Part shown: positions 30,301 through 41,865 of the stretch, one piece after another
Position numbering within the stretch: position 1 is the stretch's first letter
How the letters are laid out: each line of letters begins with the position of its first letter
The notes under the pieces: model-generated
What the model was told of the DNA's origin: nothing
Database searches by the model: none
The model's input: the letters and a program-made list of their open reading frames with translations, nothing else
From: Bugulina stolonifera
Lineage: Eukaryota > Bryozoa > Gymnolaemata > Cheilostomatida > Bugulidae
Assembly: GCA_935421135.1 (NCBI GenBank)
Contig: OW285195.1
Location: 2,108,001 to 2,172,000, forward strand
Length of the DNA stretch: 64,000 nucleotides
Direction: 5' to 3'
Position numbers and translations under genes: made by a program

Positions 30301-33300
30301 CTTTGCGGCTGTCCTCTACATAGACTTACAGATTGTAAACATTTAGTTTCCTATGAAGCTGGTCGTCTGTACTCTATATTATGTACATGTCACTACTTGA
30401 TTACCAGTATAATGTATGCATTATCTCTTGTTGTAGCATCAGGCCGAGCCTACAGCATAGAGGAGTTGAACTCGGTCACATTGGTGCTGGATGTCACTTT
30501 GAGAGAGGTATGTAGTATGTACTTTACAAGGAGGTTGCTAGTGTTAACAGTGTGCAGTTGTTTCATTGTAGTCGTAATGGTATGGAAGCATTTTTCTGTC
30601 AGAGTTATCCTCTCTCAAAATTTTAGTATGAAGATGTCCCAGTGATCAGGGAGACGCTTTACAACCTCGTAGCTAACCTTACGAGTAAGAACTGCACTGT
30701 GATTCGTCAGAACTGTAAGCTTGTTGCTAAGTACTACAGAAAAATCGGACCGTACAAGAGGTATGTGTATGTAAAGTGCTACTTACTCTGTCAGACTCTT
30801 CCTTGCCTTACCTTACCTTGCAGTGCCTCACCTAGCTCTATCCTATCCTACCCTGCAGTACCCCACCTAGCTCTATCCTATCCTACCTTGCAGTGCTTCA
30901 CCTAGCTCTATCCTATCCTACTCTGCTGTGCCTCACCTAGCTCTAACCTGTCATATACCCTGCTGTGCCTCACCTTGTCTTACTCTATTCACATGAAAGC
31001 AGCAACCATAGAACAAAGCAATGAGTGTGACTCAAGTAATAGGAACATGCATGGGGAGATGACTATGCATTACATGTGCCATTTAGAGAAATTAAATTTG
31101 TGGACAGACAATCACATGGATTTGTTTTTCCGATCAACCCTAAAATATAAACACAGTCACCATCTGTGCTCACCTGGTAGCCTGGCACAATAATAGCTGA
31201 TATGGGAGAATTGGCAATGTGTCAAATAGCATTAAGAAATAAGAGAGGGGACAGAGAGAAGGCAACTTCTGATTACAACCAATTGGGATGTGAATGCCCA
31301 TAGGCAGAGTGAGGTGCTAGTAAGGTGTCATGGATAGGCTGTAGCAGTAGAAATGATAGTGTATGACCAATCACAAACAAAGCCTCTTTGCATAAACACA
31401 TGTCAAAGAGAGTAAAAGGGAAGAGGGATCACTCAATGATAATACCCTGTCTCACAAAATCTGCCTAATTTGGCGGTACCAACGCTCCGCGATCAGCTTT
31501 CCCGCCATTTGCCTACTGATGTTTTGGATAGCTGATCGACTGCAATCGAAGCTTAACAATTGTTATATTTAAGACCACGTATTGAAATCTCGTTAGTGGA
31601 AATAGAGAGTTTATACGAGCCCGTTGTAAAGAAGCGCTTCTTATAGGTCCGCGGAACGCCAATTATACTCAAGGATTTGCATACAATGTATGACAACTGC
31701 TTGCTTAATCTGTACCGCGTTCGGAGACGGGAGGGAGACAGTTTTTGGCCGGAGTGAAACTTCTTTCCTTTTACTTTCTTTGCACATGTTTATACAACAT
31801 GTATGACTAACTAGATTACTGCCAATGCATGTGTGTATACAAGGCTAGTTAGGAGAACACAACTCCTAATACTTACTGTAGCTTATGAATGTACATGTGT
31901 GTTATGTGTACATGTATGTATCATCCATTATTCCACAAACACATGACAAACTAGTCTTATGTGGGTACAAACAGTACACCCTTGTCATTCTGCAGGCTGT
32001 TTTGAATACTAATGTGCATTAAGAAAGTCCTTGAAGTTGCTTTTCCACATATAATGCAGTCGCAAAATGTCATAAATATTATTCAGGAATATCACAAGTA
32101 AAGACTATACATTCACTCCAGAACTAATATCAGAACTAGTTTCAGCAGAAGAGGCTGGGGTAATGATAAGGAACGGGTCTGAACCTGCCACCAAGATTGT
32201 CTTTAATTTGAGGACGTTCACAGGCTATGACTATCTCAAGTGGACAGAGATTGTGAGAATAGTCTACTATTTCAAGTCTTTGATCAACAGCAGCTTCAGA
32301 GGTGAGCAGGTCTAATCTACATGTACATGTGAGTATTATCACAAGGTGCAATCTACAGGTGAGTATTATCACAAGGTGTAATCTACAGGTAAGCATTATC
32401 ACAAGGTGTAATCTACTGGTGAGTGTTATCACAATGTGTAATCTACAAATAAGATTGTTTAGACAAGGTATAATCTTTAGTTGGACTTGCCAAAACAGAT
32501 ATGTGACAGCCGACATTTTGCACTGTCACAACTAAGAAACAGGTTTTGTGTATGTGTGTGACCTACAATGTATATGTAACTGTATATAGATGTAGGAGAG
32601 CACATGTGTGTATGTACAGTACATGTGTAGATGTGTAACATGAGCGTACATGTACAAAAATTCGTACTTACAAGACATAAATTGCTGGATACTATAAACA
32701 ATGCAAAGTAATTCTAAACAAATTTTGCTTATTTGTTTTCCAAAATTTCGATAACATTGCCGATACGACCATTAGGGGAGATAGGTTCCTCCTGGGGATA
32801 ATAACAGCACTGGGATAAAAGTATCAGGAAACAACATAATTAAATGAGTCACGAACTGCAGTAGTATAGTCTGTGCAGATCTGCACTGACTATACTACTG
32901 ACTGCTTCTCATTACTAAGCTGCTTATACCCACAGTAACATGGAGTGAATACCATTCAGAACTGCAGAACTACATGACTTGTATACCTTACACTGAAACC
33001 ATGAGGTATATTACAATACAGTAAATCACTCTTGTTCATTATAGCTATGCCTTGCGAGAAAGGGGTGTGGTAGCCTACAATACAGTAAATCACTCTTGTT
33101 CATTATAGCTATGCCTTGCGAGAAAGGGGTGTGGTAGCCTACAATACAGTAAATCACTCTTGTTCATTATAGCTATGCCTTGCGAGAAAGGGGTGTGGTA
33201 GCCTACAATACAGTAAATCACTCTTGTTCATTATCGCTATGCCTTGCGAGAAAGGGGTGTGGTAGCCTACAGTAGAGGTGGAACGAGACAGCATTTTTGG

Positions 33301-35068
33301 ATTCGAGACGAGATTCGAGACACTACTTCTAAAAAATTCGAGACGAGACGAGACTGGGTTTTAAGATTCAAGGGAATTTTCCTAAAAAATTTGCCAAATT
33401 TTATATGTCTGCATGTTAGAGCTCCAATAGTTTCAATTGCTACTCTGTAAACTCTGTATTTTATCATTATACATTTCAATAAAAAGGTGAACAGGAGGCT
33501 GTGAAATATATTGCACATGTATTCCATGTACATTACATTGCATGTACACAGGTACTAAAGTAATAATGTAATTTGACAAACTAGTATGGAGTTATGTTCC
33601 CTTTAATGAAATAATCTCACGAGTAGACAACTTTTGGTAAAGATATAACATTGCATTATGGGAGTGGTGATTGGCAGTCGTTAGTAATGCTGTATGACTT
33701 GTAGTAATAGACTAGTAGCTCAGCGTTAGCTGCGATGCTATTACTAGGCAATCAGTGCTGGGAATGCACATGTACGTAGTATTACTAAATAATTTGAATA
33801 ATAATTTTCTATTTGATAGATTTATTGTTGATTAGCAATTAATTGTATTATAATTATTAATTTATTGTAAATAAAACTTATTAGCTGCTATTTGTTTTCC
33901 AGTCTCGAATACTAATTGCCATCTCGAGACGACTTTCGAGACAAGACAAGTCGACACGAGACTCGAGAAATCTCGAGTCTCGTTCCACCTCTAGCCTACA
34001 GTACAGTAAATCACCCTTATAAATATTCCTTGCGCCAAAACTATTGGTAGACTACACTCCCACCTAAAACCTAAAACAGCTAGAACTGAAGTTAAGCACA
34101 AGTAGTTTTATATTTCATCCATGGATGATGTTGTGATCTGTAGAGGAGTCTGGGCTAGATGTGGATATAATCCTGGAGAACCCCACCTCTTACATAGCCA
34201 AGGTCATAGACGAGAACATTACAGCTCCAACGGCCATTGCATGCTCTATACTAGGGGCAGCCCTTCTACTGTTTATCGTGCTAGTGCCGCTATCCAAGTA
34301 AGCATTGTATTTTCTACGCTAGCTCCATGGCTGTTTTATTAGTGTTGGCACATTAGATGATCGCATATGCAACAAAATACATTGTATGCACACGTATTAT
34401 ACATGTATTATAGTTCTACATGTATTCTGTAAGTTTGCATTAAAACATAGAAATACACACAAGTACATATTACATGTCTACTTATCATGCTAACTAGTTT
34501 TGGGCACAAGATATGCATAGTCTGTATTTTTGGCCTGAGTTTAGGGCTAGACAATCAGTCATAATGTGAATGACTGGAAGACAGACAGTACATTATTAAT
34601 ACTTTATTAAGTGGACACATTCAGAAGAGATATTGAGTGAATCTTGTGCTATTACCAAAAACCTGGGCTGTCGGAGTGTTCAACCCATAATTATAAGTTT
34701 TCCTGCTCAATTCCAAATTTCTCGTCTGTTTTTGCACGACCGCAGCATTGAGTGCGGCTCAACCAAGACACTTTGATTACTTCCCACGCTTACATGTGTT
34801 GAATTATAAGCCTCACCTACATGCTACTTACTTTCACACAGCCCGTGTAGTTCTTCCATAGTCTAGAAGATATCTCCGTCATTCTCCGTAACACGAGAGA
34901 ATACTAGTGATTCTTGTATTTATTATTTCTAGCACCAAGTACTGCAGGAAGGAACTGAAGGAAGACATGGAGAGGGGGACAAGTCTAGGGGGTATGGCCA
35001 GTACCTCTGGAGGTGTGGCTAGTACATCTACTGAGAAACACACAAATTTCGGTGCACAGATTGTATGA
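27350..35068 (+). CDS. single-pass membrane protein of unknown family, multi-exon, 5' end incomplete
   Basis: Supported exons are 28825-28842, 30437-30507, 30627-30760, 32087-32301, 34144-34297 and 34933-35068. All GT/AG junctions match in phase and give about 241 residues ending at TGA. A further exon-like segment, 27350-27511 (with YIQWYPANVNQG), is open with good splice sites. It does not join 28825 in phase, so a small exon is missing or it belongs elsewhere. The ectodomain has several N-glycosylation sequons (NLTS, NCT, NITS, NGS, NSS). Exon 34144-34297 encodes one membrane helix, and a short Gly/Ser/Thr-rich cytoplasmic tail follows. That is a type I receptor-like topology. I do not recognise the family. 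Introns hold two hAT-like MITEs' worth of repeats and a Polinton-tip palindrome. Confidence 0.6.
28850..30430. other. intron of host gene 2, nothing specific
   Basis: AT-rich sequence without recognisable genes or strong repeats, apart from short CATGTGATAGGTA repeats just upstream at 28375-28570. Confidence 0.4.
30800..30975. repeat. 36-bp minisatellite, about 5 copies
   Basis: The unit contains CCTCACCTAGCTCTATCCTA followed by TCCTACCCTGCAGTG. Intronic, after the 30627-30760 exon. Confidence 0.8.
30980..32086. other. intron sequence, no gene seen
   Basis: Contains unique AT-rich DNA and a more GC-rich patch at 31440-31760 with loosely inverted edges (CTGTCTCACAAA, GGGAGGGAGACAG) that could be an old MITE. 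Nothing firmer is visible. Confidence 0.35.
32300..32460. repeat. 30-bp tandem array starting at a splice donor
   Basis: Four to five copies of a unit containing GTGAGTATTATCACAAGGTG followed by YAATCTACAG begin right after the donor of the 32087-32301 exon. Each unit offers a GTGAGT or GTAAGC donor-like site. Confidence 0.8.
32860..32899. repeat. 40-bp palindrome of two fused Polinton tips
   Basis: The right 18 bp equals the last 18 bp of the Polinton right end (TGCACTGACTATACTACT). The left 18 bp equals the first 18 bp of the left end with one change. GATC joins them. Flanking hexamers AACTGC (32854-32859) and GACTGC (32900-32905) match in five of six positions, like a decayed target duplication. 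Confidence 0.75.
33013..33272. repeat. 64-bp tandem repeat, 4 copies
   Basis: The unit contains CAGTAAATCACTCTTGTTCA and GAGAAAGGGGTGTGGTAGCC. The array is interrupted at its right end by the MITE at 33273; repeat-like sequence resumes at 33994. Confidence 0.9.
33273..33993. mobile_element. hAT-like MITE, 721 bp
   Basis: Inverted ends TAGAGGTGGAACGAGAC...GTCTCGTTCCACCTCTA, with an exact 8-bp duplication GCCTACAG (33265-33272, 33994-34001). Subterminal regions are rich in TCGAGAC repeats. No coding capacity. Confidence 0.88.
34310..34930. other. intron of host gene 2, nothing specific
   Basis: Unique AT-rich sequence between the membrane-helix exon and the last exon. No gene is seen. Confidence 0.4.
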
Positions 35069-35312
35069 TGGTTCACGTTTAGATGACATTGAAATAGAAA
35101 GAGAAGGACTCTAGAGATTTATGGACTGACAATAGACATACAAGCACCAGTTTACGATCATGACAAGCTGTTATTGATGAATACAAACTTTATGTGTTCC
35201 CAGTGTTCGAAATGTGGTTATGTGGAAGTATACGGTGTGTACCCACCTCAATTTCAGTGGTTATACGGCCAGTAGGTGTGTACTCTCATTTTAATAGCTA
35301 GTTTTGTCACTG

Positions 35313-35380
35313 TTGACCTGATAGTGTAGTGGTAGAGTGCTCTACTATCATTCATAGCAAGTTCGAATCTCACCAGAGGA
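35313..35380 (+). ncRNA. tRNA-like sequence, probably degenerate
   Basis: A pol III A-box-like TAGTGTAGTGG (35322-35332) and a B-box-like AGTTCGAATCT (35360-35370) sit at tRNA spacing. The acceptor arm does not pair well, so this is a tRNA relic or SINE head and not a confident tRNA gene. Confidence 0.35.
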
Positions 35381-35384
35381 TAAT

Positions 35385-36220
35385 ATTTATTTTCATTTTA
35401 GTAGTTCACTAATTTTTTGGCTACCATAAGATAAAGTGGATAGCTATACAATACTAATCTGTAAGATTGCATGCACCGTGTACCCGCCTCATTTTTTCTA
35501 CTTCCCAACACATGATGCATGCACATGCTGCTAAACTCATTTCTGGTCATTATAGAAATATGTACTATGCATCTTGGCTAATAGTAGGGTGTTATAACTG
35601 AAAGTGTCCAGTATTTTAACAGGTTAAGCCTGATAAAGCTGCTTCCTTTAGTAACTATATCTCTCACTTAGCTACTGGTGAGAAATGGGAGGGGCACCAA
35701 TGAAGCAAGATCCCTCCCAAATACTATTTCAATGTCCCCCATACTACTAAACAGTTATAGCTGGTGCGATAAGCTAGAGGCGACTGCAGGTGCAGACAAC
35801 TCCTCTATGTATTAGGTACTCTCCTCAATCCTCACTTCTGTGTCCTGTTGATTTCTCTAAATCAAAACCAACAGTTAGAGCTATTCTAATATCTATTCAA
35901 TCACTCATCTACCAATACCTATTTGATACACTCTTCTGTGTAATAATAAATATATATCTATTATTATATTATCATCTAATTATATACATTGTACATGTAT
36001 GAACATGTGATAGAGATTAGTTGGCTTCTACATCATTCTCTAAGTTTTATGTAAATACTGTATACAGTTGTACATGTAGATCTTACTCCGTCTTCAGACG
36101 TCATCTGAGAGTACAAGTTCCTTTGTTAGTTATCAAACTTTTGTTGTCTCCACAAGTGGTATAGTGAGTGGAGATCTACACCAATACATGTATGTACCCA
36201 AAACAGGTACACTTTAGCCC
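35385..36220. other. no gene seen
   Basis: Intergenic AT-rich sequence downstream of host gene 2. The open frame at 35790-36002 has no domain. Confidence 0.4.
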
Positions 36221-36224
36221 TAGA

Positions 36225-37420
36225 ACTACAGTATGTTACACTAAAGTATGTTACACTACAGTGTGTTACACTAAAGTATGTTACACTACAGTATGTTACA
36301 CTACAGTATGTTACACTACAGTATGTTACACTACAGTACGTTACACTACAGTACGTTACACTACAGTACGTTACACTACAGTACGTTACACTACAGTATG
36401 TTACACTACAGTATGTTACACTACAGTGTGTTATACCACAGTGTGTTACACTACAGTATGCTACACTACAGTATGTTACACTACAGTATGTTGCACTACA
36501 GTATGTTACACTACAGTACGTTACACTACAGTACGTTACACTACAGTATGTTACACTACAGTGTGTTATACCACAGTGTGTTACACTACAGTATGCTACA
36601 CTACAGTATGTTACACTACAGTATGTTGCACTACAGTATGTTACACCACAGTTCGCTACACCACAGCGTGTTACATTACAGTGTGTTACACTACAGTATG
36701 TTACACTACAGTATGTTACACCACAGTATGTTACACCACAGTATGTTACACCACAGTATGTTACACCACAGTGTGTTACACCACAGTGTGTTACACCACA
36801 GTGTGTTACACCACAGTGTGTTACACCACAGTGTGTTACACCACAGTATGTTACACTTTAGTGTGTTACACTAAAGTATGTTACACCACAGTATGTTACA
36901 CCACAGTATGTTACACCACAGTGTGTTACACCACAGTGTGTTACACCACAGTGTGTTACACCACAGTGTGTTACACCACAGTGTGTTACACCACAGTGTG
37001 TTACACCACAGTATGTTACACTTTAGTGTGTTACACTAAAGTATGTTACACCACAGTATGTTACACCATAGTATGTTACACCACAGTGTGTTACACCACA
37101 GTGTGTTACACCACAGTGTGTTACACCACAGTATGTTACACTACAGTGTGTTACACCACAGTGTGTTACACTACAGTATGTTACACTTTAGTGTGTTACA
37201 CTAAAGTATGTTACACCACAGTATGTTACACCACAGTATGTTACACCACAGTGTGTTACACCACAGTGTGTTACACCACAGTGTGTTACACCACAGTGTG
37301 TTACACCACAGTATGTTACACTACAGTATGTTACACTACAGTGTGTTACACTACAGTATGTTACACTACAGTATGTTACACTACAGTGTGTTACACTACA
37401 GTATGTTACACTACAGTATG
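36225..37420. repeat. 15-bp minisatellite (TACACTACAGTATGT type), locus 2, about 80 copies
   Basis: A near-perfect array of GTTACACTACAGTAT and its ACCACAG, GTGTG and TACG variants. Higher-order blocks recur; one containing TTACACTTTAGTGTGTTACA is seen at about 36850, 37015 and 37185. The long open frames of 198-422 codons are repeat artefacts. Confidence 0.97.
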
Positions 37421-37429
37421 TTATGGCTG

Positions 37430-37818
37430 CAGCTAAATCTAAACTCCAAGGATGGCATCAAATTATAAGGATTGAAAGAAACATAACATGAATTCACGAG
37501 TTTTCAATGCCTGCCATTATCGCAAGTGGGTGCGCTAAGAGGCCAGGCACGGTTTGACTTTTAAAGCTGAATAGAATTGCATCGCTGCATTCGATCTCTT
37601 TTAGATTTTGGCGGTTTTTGACCCGAAAGGAAATAAACTGTAAAATTGAATTACACCAAAAGTGCAGCACTAATAATTTATGTATCTTTTGTTACTGACG
37701 TTCATTTCCTGTGTAGACGTGTGACTTATTAAAGCTTCAGCTTATACAGGCAACTGAGAGCTCACCTTCCACAACGGAAAGTCTGGCTAATCAAACTATA
37801 TTATTTAGCACTAATAGA
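37430..37818. other. no gene seen
   Basis: Short unique stretch between the satellite and a SINE. No features are supported. Confidence 0.4.
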
Positions 37819-37819
37819 T

Positions 37820-38073
37820 GCTTATACGCGTGACCAGCCCTTGCAGCTTGCACTGCAAGGTGCTAGTGCTGGCCTAGATGACATGGCCTTTTGTGGCAGG
37901 GATAGAGGAGTTGCCTTGGAGCCATGCTGGCTTGCATGACCCCCAAGGACTTTTATATGAGGCACAGGAGCAACTGTAGCTGGATGCTGTTCCTAACACC
38001 ACTGTGACTGGGATTCGAACTTGGAACCTTTAGCATGAAAGCTCAGCGTTCTAACCCGTAAGCCACAGCTGCT
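37820..38073 (-). mobile_element. tRNA-derived SINE, copy 3
   Basis: Inverted copy of the SINE at 222-510, with the tRNA-like head at the right end (CCACAGCTGCTA reads back into the A-box region). Confidence 0.75.
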
Positions 38074-38256
38074 ACCTGCTGCACCAATAGATTGTACACA
38101 CTAAGAGCAAAATACACCTCTTGTATAACCTCAACTTTTGACATAATTTTTATTGCGTGTATATAATGGAGCAAATGACATTCAACATTATAGGTTTGTG
38201 AAAATAAACCAGCACGTTGATAATTCAATAATCATGAACAGATTATCACAATTAAG

Positions 38257-38262
38257 TTTATT
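38257..38262 (-). terminator. polyadenylation signal of the WSC gene
   Basis: Leftward AATAAA, about 65 nt beyond the stop of the last exon at 38326. Confidence 0.55.
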
Positions 38263-38622
38263 CACCAAGTTCTAAGATTATCTGCATGAAGTGAGGATGA
38301 TGCTGGTGCTCCAGGTTTCCTCCATCTACATCATGGGAGGATAACCACTGTGCTGATTGTAGATACAACAAGAGACATGGATCTCTGCACCATTGAAGGG
38401 AATCTGTCCCTTGTTCATTGGTCTCCTACATAGACCATCAGTGTAGGTACCATTGGGACAATCCATATCATTGTACTGACAGATTCCGTAGAACTTGGAG
38501 TTCTTCTCACAGGCTACAAGAATGGAGACTATTTAGTTCACTGGCTAGAATAAACTGGAATCCACTTGGCCGAGGAGATAACTCTAGCTTATCATAATGT
38601 AGACATGGATTATAATTATAAC

Positions 38623-39371
38623 TAGGCCTGCAACGATTCACAAAATACTGTTTCGATTTTTTCGATTCTGCCAATTAACTTTTTCGATTTTTTCGATTCG
38701 ATTCATTGCGCAAAATTAATAGAAAATACACTAGTGAGATCAATCAGACCAATAACAGCATCTCACAATTTTACTGAAATAATGTAACTATGTACTATGT
38801 ACAACAATAGGCAAGTGTGTTACTGTAACCCCAAGCAAGCAGTGAATGAAGACAGTGAGCACAACTATCAATATTGCTATTTATTTGAATCATTTACCCT
38901 GACACCATTTACGTTGCAGTAGTTCTTCGCAACAGTATTTTAGAACACTGTCAGTTGTAGTAATTGAGTTGATCACTCCATTTTAGAATCACCAAAAAGA
39001 GTAGAATGAGTAGATTCCAGAAGCATACCCTTCTAATTGTGTGGAATATCAAATACAAATTGTATGTTTGGGGCATTTATATAATTATAGACTTATATTA
39101 GTAATACATCCTAGCACATGATGTATTTTATAGCTATCCACTTACTGCCAACAAAATTACTAGAAAAAAATTGTGCTTCACTGAGATTCGAACCCATGAC
39201 CACACGTTTGTAAAGCGAGCGCTCTGCCACCATGCTATGGTGATAACTTGGGATTCCCAAGACTAAGTATATATTTAACAAGAATCGAAAATTGAGTGCA
39301 ATGAATCGATATTGAAAATGCTGCAAATTAATCGTATCGAGAATCGTTATCGATTCATCGTTGCAGGCCTA
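38623..39371. mobile_element. hAT-like MITE, 749 bp
   Basis: Inverted ends TAGGCCTGCAACGAT and ATCGTTGCAGGCCTA, with an exact 8-bp duplication ATTATAAC (38615-38622, 39372-39379). Subterminal TTTCGATT repeats are present. The interior contains a tRNA-like segment. No transposase. Confidence 0.88.
39178..39246 (-). ncRNA. tRNA-Val-like segment inside a MITE, probably degenerate
   Basis: Reading leftward, a D-arm-like GCATGGTGGCAGAGCGC, an anticodon-loop-like TTTACAA and a B box GGGTTCGAATC are spaced as in a tRNA, but the acceptor stem pairs poorly. It may be a SINE head captured by the MITE. Confidence 0.35.
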
Positions 39372-39434
39372 ATTATAACTATTCAATAAATAATATAAAT
39401 GTATGCACAATGCAGATCATATGCATTTAAAAGA

Positions 39435-39637
39435 CATATAGACATAGACATAGACATAGACATAGACATAGACATAGACATAGACATAGACATAGACATA
39501 GACATAGACATAGACATAGACATAGACATAGACATAGACATAGACTATAGACATAGACATAGACATAGACATAGACTATATACATAGACATAGACATAGA
39601 CATAGACATAGACTATAGACATAGACATAGACTATAG
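39435..39637. repeat. (ACATAG)n hexanucleotide microsatellite
   Basis: About 33 ACATAG units, with occasional ACTATAG interruptions towards the right end. Confidence 0.95.
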
Positions 39638-39789
39638 AGTCTCTAAAGTAGTTTTCATACCAAGATAATAATACCAAATATATTTTTTGCTTAACGCTGG
39701 TGTCGATAACTGTGTTAGAATGCCGATGTTTAACCTACTTTGTAGACATAACTATTGTGTTATTGTTATGAGAAAATTAATATCATTAT

Positions 39790-40045
39790 ATCATTATACA
39801 TGTACTATCACTATACATGCACTATCATTATACATGTACTATCACTATACATGTACTATATCACTATACATGTACAGTACTATCACTATTACATGTACTA
39901 TCACTATACATGTACCATCACTATACATGTACTATCACTATTACATGTACTATCACTATACATGTACTATCACTATACATGTACTATCACTATACATGTA
40001 CTATCACTATACATGTACTATCACTATACATGTACCATCAGGTTT
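39790..40045. repeat. 17-bp minisatellite
   Basis: About 14 copies of TATCACTATACATGTAC, with small length variants. Confidence 0.9.
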
Positions 40046-40299
40046 AGCTTCAATTATGAAATAAAAATGCGAGGAGCTTGTAGTACAGCTACATGTGGAG
40101 TTAGAAATTATATTACACACTGTGAATGTAATATTAGTATAATGTACTGCACATAATAAACACACTCACAGTGTTATATTGCGATCAGCTATTTTGTTAA
40201 TAAATCTACTCTGTTACTGAGCGGCATGACTTGTGTTCTAAATAGAATTAACTCACGTGTATCATTGTATTTGGAGGGGGGTCTTGTTCTATATCTGGT

Positions 40300-40410
40300 T
40301 GGGGTGGTTGTCATCGGTTCATTGGTGGTTGTCATCGGTTCATTGGTGGTTGTAGTCGGTCTGTTGGTGGTTGTAGTCGGTCTGTTGGTAGTTGTAGTAG
40401 TTGCTGTCAA
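40300..40410. repeat. short 21-bp repeat
   Basis: Copies of GGTGGTTGTCATCGGTTCAT and GGTGGTTGTAGTCGGTCTGT in tandem. They precede the insertion site of Polinton copy 2. Confidence 0.75.
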
Positions 40411-40438
40411 TTAAACAGCGCGAGTTATGAATTTAATC

Positions 40439-40444
40439 GCTGTA
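40439..40444. repeat. target-site duplication, Polinton copy 2 (left)
   Basis: GCTGTA directly before the element, repeated at 51364-51369 directly after it. Confidence 0.9.
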
Positions 40445-41114
40445 AGTAGTATAGTCAGTGCACTTCTAGACAGACACGCACTCATTGACCCCTGTTTTCA
40501 ACCAATCACAAGCCGGTATTTCCGATTTCAACCAAACACAGAAGAGCACAAAAATTTTGCACACGACCTTGCCAAGGTCACCCCAAAATCCCCCCTTCTG
40601 ATTGGTCGAAAAAACATTTGCACACTTGACCCCGAACCCGGCCACGACCCCTTCCCTCCCTCCTTCCCGCCCTCCTCCCCTCCCCCTCCCCCACCTCCCA
40701 CTCCTCCCCCACTCCCCGCCACCGCCCTCGTCCCGTCCGCACCACCGCCGTCGCCGCCGCCCGCCACCCGCCGCCCTCACCGCCGCCACCGCCGCCGCCA
40801 CCACCGCCCTCACCACCGCCGCCGCCACCGCCGCCACCACCGCCACCGCCGCCACCGCCGCCACCGCCGCCACCGCCGCCACCACCACCGCCGCCGCCGC
40901 CGCCACCGCCGCCGCCGCCATCACCGTCATCACCGCCACCCCTCCTCCACCGCCGCCCACCCTCCCCCCGCAACCCCCACTCACCCGAACGACCGATCGT
41001 TTGAGGCGGTCAAGCCGCGTCCGCCCACGTTGCGTGCGGCGCCGACCGTACACGTGGAGGCGACGCCGGTGCCCCGTATCCACCGGGCCAAGCGACTAGG
41101 CAGCAGCCCGCCGC
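40445..41114 (+). repeat. left terminal inverted repeat, Polinton copy 2
   Basis: 670 bp matching 50687-51363 inverted. One CCAAT box is mutated (CCAAACACAG) compared with the right TIR. It ends earlier than the TIR of copy 1. Confidence 0.93.
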
Positions 41115-41563
41115 TTCTCCTGCGCCTCCCCACTCGGAAAGCTTGTGATCTAAACGAGCGAATTCGGCTGCGCTTCGCCTACAGCTCTCATTAGCGATAA
41201 GAAGAAGTACTACGGAAGGCTTGGTTTATGATGTGCATTGCATTGTTAATAAAGAAATGTGTAAAGTCTTGGCTATAAATACACTGATGGGAAGAAGGGT
41301 TGTTTCTATGATATACATTGTATTGACAATAAAGAACCATGTACATGTGTTAAGTCAGCGTATATAATACATTAAATAAACTTTTCGCAATGGTGACAAT
41401 AGAATGGATAAAAGATTGTGTACACGTGTTAAAACACAATTGAAAGAATAAAAGACACATATTTAAAAGAGTATGTCATATCTATTATACATTAGATAAA
41501 CTTTTCACAATAGTAGCAATAGAATAAATAAAAGGTTGTGTGCATGTGTTAAGTCAGCATTAT
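41115..41563. other. left subterminal segment present only in copy 2
   Basis: Lies between the TIR and the sequence shared with copy 1 (which resumes at ATGTAATATATTAAATTG). It contains three imperfect repeats with AATAAA-type signals and GTGTTAAGTCAGC (for example near 41350 and 41548). No open frame of note. It may be the 3' region of a lost rightward gene. Confidence 0.6.
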
Positions 41564-41865
41564 GTAATATATTAAATTGTTTAGCCTCCCTATAAAAATA
41601 TATAGTAGTAGGGTGTGAGTTATTTTTTAGCTTGATAGCATTTTATACAATAAACACTTCACAATTGCTGCCAATTACTCCATTTAACACTAACCTTATG
41701 TTCTACATGTACTTGTTGACATCTCTGATCAGGCACTGACTAGTAGGTAGCTGTCTCTGTTTACTCTCACTCTGTTGACTAGAGGCTGATTGTTCATACT
41801 GCTAGAGTGAGAAACTCATACCTTAAATAGTAGTATTCAGTGGGCGGAGTCTAACCATTTCCCCA

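Noticed and set aside
39399..39609. DIDIDID and SMSMSM frames
   Set aside because: Translations of the ACATAG microsatellite.
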